Shown here: in pieces, positions 1-4,207 of the stretch | Layout of the letters: every line of letters starts with the position of its first letter | Position numbering within the stretch: position 1 is the first letter of the stretch | From: Sulfurovaceae bacterium | GTDB taxonomy: Bacteria > Campylobacterota > Campylobacteria > Campylobacterales > Sulfurovaceae | Length of the DNA stretch: 5,746 bases | NCBI GenBank assembly: GCA_029933395.1 | Contig: JAOZOG010000138.1 | Span: 1-5,746 of the forward strand | Direction: 5' to 3' | Notes under the pieces: model-generated | What the model was told of the DNA's origin: nothing | Database searches by the model: none | The model's input: the letters and a program-made list of their open reading frames with translations, nothing else | Position numbers and translations under genes: made by a program

Positions 1-181
1 CATCGATGGAGAACCGTTTAAGTTTACCCATATAGCGATAAGAGTTCATCAATATTCCCGACGGTTCCGGCGTTTTCTGCACCATCAGTTCAGGTGCTTT
101 CATATCGGAAGAAGCCGACACTGTCACGGTACTCAGAACAAGCACAACCGCTGCAATGCATAGTTGTATGATCTGCTTCAT
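1..181 (-). CDS. Exported protein, N-terminal part only (possible DUF2092 family)
   Basis: This is the first 60 codons of a minus-strand gene that runs off the left edge. The start is ATG at 181-179, with a good AGGGAG Shine-Dalgarno (187-192) five bases upstream. The protein opens with a textbook signal peptide: Lys2, a hydrophobic stretch at about residues 4-16, then a polar region with a likely cleavage after the Val-Ser-Ala at about 21-23. The mature part is therefore probably periplasmic. After a Pro-rich linker, residues 43-60 read like the opening helix and strand of DUF2092 proteins (Leu-x-x-x-x-x-Tyr-x-Gly-x-Leu-Lys-x-Phe-Ser-x-Asp). I base that family call only on this short resemblance. 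DUF2092 proteins are periplasmic and their function is not established. The catalytic or binding part, if any, lies outside the window. The gene is certain to me; the family is tentative. Confidence 0.75.
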   Translation of the reverse strand, partial: MKQIIQLCIAAVVLVLSTVTVSASSDMKAPELMVQKTPEPSGILMNSYRYMGKLKRFSID

Positions 182-186
182 TTACA

Positions 187-192
187 CTCCCT
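187..192 (-). promoter_or_regulatory. Ribosome binding site AGGGAG
   Basis: On the minus strand AGGGAG lies five bases before the ATG at 181. It fixes the start of the exported protein, because the next in-frame ATG (residue 27) falls after the signal peptide. Confidence 0.7.
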
Positions 193-248
193 TTATGTTT
201 AAGATAAAATAATTCTATCGGTTTTCCCTTTAAACCTGTTTTCATATC

Positions 249-419
249 TCAGGAGTCTGTCGGACTCACTTTTGAAATAGCTAATTCTAGTGGTTTTCTT
301 CGAGATGGAGTTTCTGTTTCACCAAGAAGCTTCTTAAATTCCTTGTGGCAGCTTAGCGAGAACTTAAAAATAGCTCTTTTTGAGCCAAATTCACTTGAGT
401 CCAACAAACTCCTAGACAT
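249..419 (-). CDS. Small open frame inside the inverted-repeat element (possible transposase C-terminal remnant)
   Basis: An uninterrupted minus-strand frame of 56 codons runs from ATG at 419-417 to TGA at 251-249, crossing the whole 163-bp element. Both terminal repeats are translated: the right one gives Ser-Arg-Ser-Leu-Leu-Asp-Ser near the start, and the left one gives Ser-Pro-Thr-Asp-Ser followed by the stop. The middle is basic (Phe-Lys-Phe-Ser-Leu-Ser-Cys-His-Lys-Glu-Phe-Lys-Lys-Leu-Leu, then Ser-Arg-Arg-Lys-Pro). I do not recognise the protein. A stop codon placed within the terminal repeat is common in insertion sequences, so I infer that this is the last few dozen codons of a transposase kept after internal deletion. 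There is no strong Shine-Dalgarno before the ATG. Expression as a free peptide is doubtful. Confidence 0.3.
   Translation of the reverse strand: MSRSLLDSSEFGSKRAIFKFSLSCHKEFKKLLGETETPSRRKPLELAISKVSPTDS
251..413. mobile_element. 163-bp MITE-like element with 17-bp terminal inverted repeats
   Basis: The left end reads AGGAGTCTGTCGGACTC (251-267). The reverse complement of 397-413 reads AGGAGTTTGTTGGACTC, so 15 of 17 bases match and both differences are C/T transitions. The similarity fades just inside the repeats. At 163 bp the element is far too short for a transposase, so it fits a non-autonomous miniature element or an internally deleted insertion sequence. No convincing target-site duplication is visible: the flanks are ATCTC on the left and AGACA on the right. 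An old insertion or a family that makes no duplication would explain this. The family is not assigned. Confidence 0.6.
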
Positions 420-615
420 CAAGAAGCTCTTCTCGAGTTAATGAATGTATAAAAAGACACATATAAAATTAACTAGGCTCAAAAATTGAGACCGCTCCAT
501 ATTTTGTGCAAGCAAAATTCATCTCTTTTTAAAGATAGGGTCAAGGTGTGGAAAACAAACTTTTTCTCACTCCTCTTGCCCCAGCACAGGAGTTGTTGTC
601 ACCCGTATATTTTTT

Positions 616-636
616 GGTCGATAGGATCGACCCTAC
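616..636 (-). repeat. REP-like palindrome with 5' GTAG
   Basis: Read on the minus strand, this is GTAG followed directly by a perfect seven-base-pair hairpin, GGTCGAT-CCT-ATCGACC. A GTAG or GGAG tetranucleotide at the foot of a short palindrome is the known layout of REP sequences mobilised by RAYT (Y1-type) transposases. A second unit of the same layout lies at 5626-5649 on the other strand. The call rests on architecture only, since copy number in the genome cannot be seen here. Confidence 0.45.
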
Positions 637-669
637 GCTACTCGCTCCTGCCAAACCAATCTTTTTACT

Positions 670-705
670 CGCTTGTATCTGTCCCGGTGGGAATGCATAC
701 GAGCG
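670..705. repeat. Imperfect inverted repeat with inner stem
   Basis: Outer arms CGCTTGTAT (670-678) and ATACGAGCG (697-705) pair at eight of nine positions, the ninth being a possible G-U pair in one strand. An inner stem TCCC-GGT-GGGA (682-692) sits in the loop. There is no T-run after it on either strand, so it is not an intrinsic terminator. It lies 34 bases from the GTAG palindrome and may belong to the same cluster of dispersed repeats. Confidence 0.4.
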
Positions 706-809
706 CAATACCAATGAAGGAACAAGAGATAGGTTATCATTATCAACTGGAACCTTTTTTGGTTTTTTTCTACAAAAGTAAAGGCCTGCTTGAAATCTAA
801 TGCTATCGG

Positions 810-842
810 GCCCTTGAAGAGGGGCTATCCCTACTTGGATAG
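810..842 (-). other. Stem-loops at the 3' end of the amidohydrolase gene
   Basis: Two small hairpins flank the stop codon. One is CTATCC-CTACTT-GGATAG (825-842), which contains the stop. The other is GCCCTT-GAAG-AGGGGC (810-825), just downstream on the minus strand. They share position 825, so only one can form fully. Neither is followed by a T-run on the minus strand, so they may stabilise the mRNA end, or take part in factor-dependent termination, rather than act as a canonical terminator. Confidence 0.3.
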
Positions 843-2615
843 ATTCTCTTTTTTATAAATCACCTCACCGTCGTTGATCGTCTCAAGCACTTGAATATCA
901 CGCAGTTTCTTCTTGTCCGTTTTCAACGGGTTTTGTGAGAGTATGACAAAATCCGCCTCTTTCCCGGCTTCAATCGTCCCTTTGGCTTTCTCTTCAAAAT
1001 GCTGATACGCCGCGTTGATCGTCACGGCTTTGAGCGCCTCATAGACACTCATCGTCTGATCTGCTCCATACACAGTTCCCTTCAAAGAGGTGCGATTGAC
1101 GGCGAAATGAACCATATCGAGAATGCTCGTCGGCGTTACAGGCGAGTCATGGTGTATCGTATAGGGGATCTTGCGATCGATGATGCTGCGCATCGGGTTC
1201 ATATGCGCGGTACGCTTGGGCCCGAGGAAAAGCTTGGCATGACGGTCACCCCAGTAGTAGATATGGCTTGGGAACATCGTCAACGCCATTCCGAGTCTTT
1301 TCACCTCGTCGAGCTGATCTTCCCGAATCGTCTGCGCATGGACAATAGTACTGCGATGTTCACCTTGTGGTTTTGCTTTTTTCATCGATTCAAGCAGCAT
1401 ATCGATTGCGCCATCCCCATTGCAGTGCACCATCAAGTGCCACCCTTTTTTCAGTGCATCAGAAACAAGAGCATCAAGCTCCTCCTGCTTGTAGCTGGGT
1501 CGGCTCACAAACCCTTTGGCAGCTATCTTCGCATCGGGATGGTGTGAGTGATGAGAGCTGTTACTCTCACCCAGCAGCAGAGGCGCTTTGTATTCGGCGT
1601 TACATGCAGATCCTTTCGGCTCAAGTTTTTTGGGTACTACAAAATAGGGCTTGGAAAGGTAAGCGGTATAGCCCTGAATGGAACCGTCCATGATCACCTT
1701 CAGTCCGCCTATGCGTACATGGTCGCGATATGCTCCTTTATGCGTGACACCTTTAAGCAATGCAGCGTTGTCCGGATCAGCATAGGCGAGTACATCGACC
1801 TTGAGCCTGCCTGCCTTGCCCATCGCATAAAGCAGTTTCATAAAATCGGGTAACGCACCACCGCACTCCTGCACGGTGGTCATCCCCTGTGCGGCATACT
1901 GTGTCATCAGCGTCTTCTCGATGGCACCCATCGCCACTTCAGGCGCAACAGGTGTGATCTTCATCATCACCTGCGCATAGGCCGGACCTTCTTCCATCAC
2001 ACCGGTCAAATGCCCTTTGTCGTCACGGTAGAATTTGCCGCCTTTAGGGTCTTTCACACTGTCATCAATGCCCGCCATCTTGAGCGCGAGAGAATTGGCA
2101 ACACCGAAATGGCTGGAGCTGTGCATGATGTAGATGGGGTGCTCGGTCGAGATCGCATCAAGATCTTCTCTGGTCGGATGTCGCTGTTCTTTCATCCCTG
2201 TATCGTCATAGTTCATCCCGATGACCCACTCGCCGGGCTTGAGGTGATGCTCTTTGATGAATGCTTTGAGCTTCTCCTGCAACTTGGCAATACTGTCCAC
2301 ATCCCCTATCGGCGGTGCGTTCAGGTCAGCATAGGCGACCAGAAGAGTAGTCAATAGCAGGTGTCCGTGCGGATCGAAAAAGGCGGGCAGCATCGTTTTA
2401 CCTTGCAGATCGACCTTTTTCGCATCAGGAAACCGCTTCATCGCTTCGGCTTTTTGACCGGCAAAGACAATGCGCCCATTCTCCTCCGCCACCGCTTCGG
2501 CATACTGTGGTTTCTCACCCTGCATAGTTACAATGTCTCCGCCAAAATAGAGTGTCGGTTCCGCCCAAAGCAGACTCCATCCCGCTATCAGCCATATAAG
2601 GGTTCGTTTCATCAT
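831..2615 (-). CDS. Exported amidohydrolase, YtcJ-like / amidohydrolase-3 family
   Basis: This 594-residue metal-dependent hydrolase has the TIM-barrel amidohydrolase fold. Two adjacent ATGs open it, with AAGGA (2622-2626) six bases before the first. Residues 1-18 form a signal peptide ending Leu-Leu-Trp-Ala, so the enzyme is probably periplasmic, whereas many YtcJ relatives are cytoplasmic. The N-terminal beta-sandwich strands lead to Leu-Pro-Ala-Phe-Phe-Asp-Pro-His83-Gly-His85, the first metal motif. Other likely metal-site residues are Lys306 (in Gly-Leu-Lys-Val-Ile-Met-Asp-Gly-Ser), His397 in His-Cys-Asn-Gly-Asp-Gly-Ala, His426 in Val-His-Ala-Gln, and Asp490 in His-His-Asp-Ser-Pro. The C-terminus returns to the sandwich with Gly-Lys-Glu-Ala-Asp-Phe-Val-Ile-Leu. 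The length is normal for the family (about 530-600). Residues about 336-372 form an unusual Ser/His-rich segment (Ser-Ser-His-His-Ser-His-His). Substrates of this family range over amides, N-formyl and cyclic amide compounds; the substrate here cannot be read. It is transcribed alone, behind a terminator. Confidence 0.9.
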   Translation of the reverse strand: MMKRTLIWLIAGWSLLWAEPTLYFGGDIVTMQGEKPQYAEAVAEENGRIVFAGQKAEAMKRFPDAKKVDLQGKTMLPAFFDPHGHLLLTTLLVAYADLNAPPIGDVDSIAKLQEKLKAFIKEHHLKPGEWVIGMNYDDTGMKEQRHPTREDLDAISTEHPIYIMHSSSHFGVANSLALKMAGIDDSVKDPKGGKFYRDDKGHLTGVMEEGPAYAQVMMKITPVAPEVAMGAIEKTLMTQYAAQGMTTVQECGGALPDFMKLLYAMGKAGRLKVDVLAYADPDNAALLKGVTHKGAYRDHVRIGGLKVIMDGSIQGYTAYLSKPYFVVPKKLEPKGSACNAEYKAPLLLGESNSSHHSHHPDAKIAAKGFVSRPSYKQEELDALVSDALKKGWHLMVHCNGDGAIDMLLESMKKAKPQGEHRSTIVHAQTIREDQLDEVKRLGMALTMFPSHIYYWGDRHAKLFLGPKRTAHMNPMRSIIDRKIPYTIHHDSPVTPTSILDMVHFAVNRTSLKGTVYGADQTMSVYEALKAVTINAAYQHFEEKAKGTIEAGKEADFVILSQNPLKTDKKKLRDIQVLETINDGEVIYKKENLSK

Positions 2616-2621
2616 TATTTT

Positions 2622-2626
2622 TCCTT
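2622..2626 (-). promoter_or_regulatory. Ribosome binding site AAGGA for the amidohydrolase
   Basis: On the minus strand AAGGA lies six bases from the first ATG (2615) and nine from the second (2612). Both spacings are workable, so the protein may begin with one or two methionines. The signal peptide is intact either way. Confidence 0.6.
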
Positions 2627-2673
2627 TCTATTCTCTTTGTCGTTAAAACGTGAAGCAACAGGTTGGAAGAAAA

Positions 2674-2698
2674 GGGGTAATAGTAATAGCACTACCCC
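2674..2698 (-). terminator. Intrinsic terminator between nuclease and amidohydrolase
   Basis: On the minus strand GGGGTA and TACCCC pair around a 13-base loop, and G-U and A-U pairs can extend the stem inward. TTTTCTT follows at once. This would stop transcripts coming from the CARF nuclease before they reach the amidohydrolase, so the two genes are separate units and the amidohydrolase promoter must lie within 2616-2673. On the plus strand the same stem is followed by a pyrimidine-rich TCTTTCTTTCTC, so it could work in both directions. Confidence 0.6.
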
Positions 2699-2754
2699 TC
2701 TTTCTTTCTCAATTAAAATCATACTATGTTTTTACTGTATAGATTGCAGCTCCT

Positions 2755-2904
2755 TCACGGGCAGTGCTCTTCACCGGCAAGAAATCTATTGACTCTCCTG
2801 ACACCATTATGGCTCAACCTCGCAAGATTTTCAATCGTTACACCCAATGCTTCTTTTCTTGAGTACCAATTCAACTCCAGGAGTCTATCGGGCCCTATTC
2901 CAAT
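2755..2904 (-). pseudogene. Short open frame resembling a helix-turn-helix (gene remnant)
   Basis: Directly after the nuclease stop, the minus strand stays open in another frame for 49 codons, ending at TGA (2757-2755). There is no ATG or GTG and no start with a spaced Shine-Dalgarno; the only TTG codons are internal. The translation does not look random. It contains Trp-Tyr-Ser-Arg-Lys-Glu-Ala, then Val-Thr-Ile-Glu-Asn-Leu-Ala-Arg-Leu-Ser, a turn (His-Asn-Gly), and Val-Arg-Arg-Val-Asn-Arg-Phe-Leu-Ala-Gly-Glu. That is the spacing of an Xre/Cro-type helix-turn-helix whose second helix ends in Leu-x-Gly. It stops abruptly where such a domain would normally continue. I infer a fragment of a small DNA-binding protein, truncated at both ends. 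Chance resemblance over so short a stretch cannot be excluded. Confidence 0.3.
2880..2896. repeat. Sequence resembling the terminal repeat of the 251-413 element
   Basis: AGGAGTCTATCGGGCCC matches the left end of the 163-bp element (AGGAGTCTGTCGGACTC) at 14 of 17 positions. All three differences are transitions and the first eight bases are identical. It overlaps the last two bases of the nuclease stop codon. The matching opposite end is not visible to the right, so this is at most a solitary or decayed end. The neighbouring ACTCCAGGAGT (2874-2884) is a perfect palindrome around a central A. Confidence 0.3.
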
Positions 2905-4037
2905 TCAAAGAAATTTCTCACAAGATTTTGAAACTTGACAGGATCGATGATCGATTCGTGATAGATGGCGATACCGGCCTTGTGTGCCCTGCGCAGTGTC
3001 GAGTGTCCGAAATTGCCCGATGCCTTGCTGCCCAGATACTTCTCTTTGCGTGCAGAGGAGACGTTGGCGATGATCGCTTTGGCTGCCTTGCCGAAATAGT
3101 CGATGATCGCATCGTATTTGTAGACGATATCCAGCCCATCCAGACTGTGGGAGAGTTTGCACTCGATCGTACACATGCGGTTTTTGTGCATGATCAGGAT
3201 ATCGAATTCGTTTTTGACCCGCTTCTGGAATTCGGGTTCATTCCGGAGGTCGTCGAAATCTATCTTGACACCGAGTGCAATATCGTCAGGTTTCAAGGCT
3301 TCGGTAAGCCAGAAGATATACTCCTCGAAGAGATCCCCCTGCAGTACCTTCTGTTTGGAGGGAATGAGCTTTTTTTCTTCATCGAGGATATGCAGGCGGC
3401 AGAGGATATCGACAAGATCGTTCGATCCAAGCATTGCACTGGGGGTGCTTTTTTCAAAATATGCGTCGAGTATCGCTCTGCGTACTTTGTTGTAGCGGGA
3501 TTCATCTTTGTAGAGGGCATAGATCGCTTTCCGACGTGGCAGGAGAGAGGCTTTGTCCTGTTTTTCGATGAGGGTGTAATTGTGCAGCATCAGATAGCTG
3601 GCGATGTCTATTCGGCTCTCAAGCTGCCGGGTACTCATACTGCCATCTTGCTCTATAATATGGAGATCGTTATCGAAAGGATCATAACTCAAAACCCTGC
3701 CACCCCTGCGATACACCAGCTCACTCAATACGATCGCGAGGATCGGGTAGGCATCCGTGACATTGAGCCATATCTCATCTTCGCTGTCGAACTCTTTTTC
3801 GACAGACTCCAGAATAGCCTGCTTCGAATCCTCGTCGGTCGAAACGATCCTGGTATACCAGCCCAACGAATGATACGCTGAAAACTTCTGCATTCCCTTT
3901 TGCAGTGTCTTTGCCTTGCGATAGCTGTATGAGTCGTCATCACATAGCAGAATATGGCGCTTGATCTGCTTTTTGTAGGCATAGAGCAGCGGAACGATAG
4001 CGCTGATATCCTCTCCGACGATACTCAGAAGTGTCAT
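2895..4037 (-). CDS. CARF-domain PD-(D/E)XK nuclease, Card1/Can2-like (DUF1887)
   Basis: This 380-residue protein has the two-part build of Card1/Can2, the ancillary nucleases of type III CRISPR systems. Residues 1 to about 125 form a Rossmann-like CARF sensor: Leu-Leu-Ser-Ile-Val-Gly-Glu-Asp at the N-terminus, strands at about 28-32 and 88-93, and Gly-Gly-Arg-Val-Leu-Ser-Tyr at 112-118. A linker and winged-helix-like part follow (about 135-230). The nuclease domain comes last: Gly-Asp-Leu-Phe-Glu-Glu-Tyr (234-240), Asn276-Glu277-Phe-Asp279-Ile-Leu-Ile, and Ile-Glu292-Cys-Lys294, the complete D/E-x-K active site. Known members, once bound to cyclic tetra-adenylate, cut ssDNA, RNA or dsDNA with a divalent metal. 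The length fits the family. Where relatives carry TGGTK, this one has Asn92-Val-Thr-Asp-Ala-Tyr-Pro98, so ligand binding may differ. No CRISPR or Cas gene is nearby. The start is ATG at 4037 with GAGGAA (4046-4051) upstream. I am confident of the family, not of the activator. Confidence 0.85.
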   Translation of the reverse strand: MTLLSIVGEDISAIVPLLYAYKKQIKRHILLCDDDSYSYRKAKTLQKGMQKFSAYHSLGWYTRIVSTDEDSKQAILESVEKEFDSEDEIWLNVTDAYPILAIVLSELVYRRGGRVLSYDPFDNDLHIIEQDGSMSTRQLESRIDIASYLMLHNYTLIEKQDKASLLPRRKAIYALYKDESRYNKVRRAILDAYFEKSTPSAMLGSNDLVDILCRLHILDEEKKLIPSKQKVLQGDLFEEYIFWLTEALKPDDIALGVKIDFDDLRNEPEFQKRVKNEFDILIMHKNRMCTIECKLSHSLDGLDIVYKYDAIIDYFGKAAKAIIANVSSARKEKYLGSKASGNFGHSTLRRAHKAGIAIYHESIIDPVKFQNLVRNFFELE

Positions 4038-4045
4038 TGAATCTT

Positions 4046-4051
4046 TTCCTC
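4046..4051 (-). promoter_or_regulatory. Ribosome binding site GAGGAA for the CARF nuclease
   Basis: GAGGAA on the minus strand lies about eight bases before the ATG at 4037. It supports this as the true start, and the CARF first strand begins immediately after. Confidence 0.6.
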
Positions 4052-4068
4052 ATTGCAAATAGTAGAGA

Positions 4069-4077
4069 AGTATAGCA
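4069..4077 (-). promoter_or_regulatory. Extended -10 promoter for the CARF nuclease
   Basis: On the minus strand TGCTATACT is an extended -10 box (TG-N-TATACT) some 30 bases upstream of the start codon, leaving a short leader with the Shine-Dalgarno. No good -35 is seen at 17 bases, which is usual in Campylobacterota sigma-70 promoters. The nuclease thus appears to have its own vegetative promoter. Confidence 0.5.
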
Positions 4078-4160
4078 GATTATCATCACCCAGACGATTT
4101 AAAAGAAGTAGTCAGGACGAAAGGTGATCTTTTCCTGAACTCCACCGGTTTCAAGGGTTT

Positions 4161-4173
4161 TTTTTGCTATAAT
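4161..4173 (+). promoter_or_regulatory. Promoter for the Sel1-repeat gene (T-tract plus TATAAT)
   Basis: A run of eight Ts (4158-4165) leads into GCTATAATGG, with a perfect TATAAT at 4168-4173. A T-rich tract replacing the -35 is typical of Campylobacterota promoters. The start codon at 4208 is 34 bases downstream. This promoter is divergent from that of the CARF nuclease, with about 95 bases between the two -10 boxes. Confidence 0.6.
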
Positions 4174-4194
4174 GGTACATTATTAATCACAATT

Positions 4195-4198
4195 GGAG
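4195..4198 (+). promoter_or_regulatory. Ribosome binding site GGAG deciding the ATG at 4208
   Basis: GGAG lies nine bases before ATG 4208. An in-frame TTG at 4193 would begin five codons earlier, but it overlaps this Shine-Dalgarno and has none of its own, so 4208 is the preferred start. Confidence 0.65.
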
Positions 4199-4207
4199 TG
4201 GATTGTT

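Larger units (their letters stand above)
414..830. other. Gene-poor intergenic region with palindromes
   Basis: About 410 bases lie between the inverted-repeat element and the stop of the amidohydrolase, without a gene I can defend. The region holds a GTAG-headed palindrome (616-636), an imperfect hairpin (670-705) and a short GC-rich stem (810-825) just past the amidohydrolase stop. Frames open for 77-104 codons exist on the plus strand, and one of about 100 codons exists on the minus strand (541 to about 845). None has a good start with a Shine-Dalgarno, a recognisable domain or a natural-looking composition. The region looks like accumulated repeat and mobile debris. Confidence 0.5.

Noticed and set aside
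751..769. Possible terminator AACC-T6-GGTT followed by Ts
   Set aside because: The stem is only four base pairs and no plus-strand gene upstream needs it.
486..800. Plus-strand open frames of 104 and 77 codons in the left intergenic region
   Set aside because: They overlap each other in different frames, cover palindromes, have odd composition and lack ribosome binding sites.
541..845. Minus-strand frame open for about 100 codons downstream of the amidohydrolase
   Set aside because: It has no ATG, no Shine-Dalgarno and no recognisable domain, and it runs through the hairpins. Other frames here are equally open, so stop depletion is not specific.
2809..2862. Plus-strand ATG beginning Met-Ala-Gln-Pro-Arg-Lys, like the start of RAYT transposases
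   Set aside because: Only six residues agree. The frame stops after 17 codons without the following conserved Tyr-Tyr-His region.
2847..3881. A 344-codon plus-strand open frame opposite the nuclease gene
   Set aside because: It is the antisense of the CARF nuclease, whose conserved motifs, start signal and promoter are clear. The plus-strand translation has no recognisable domain and no Shine-Dalgarno.
4041..4136. Direct repeat ATCTTTTCCT at 4041-4050 and 4127-4136 in the divergent promoter region
   Set aside because: Ten bases of low complexity, and one copy is simply the ribosome binding site region of the nuclease. There is no symmetry suggesting an operator.
4193..4207. TTG start five codons upstream for the Sel1-repeat protein
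   Set aside because: It overlaps the GGAG ribosome binding site that serves the ATG at 4208.
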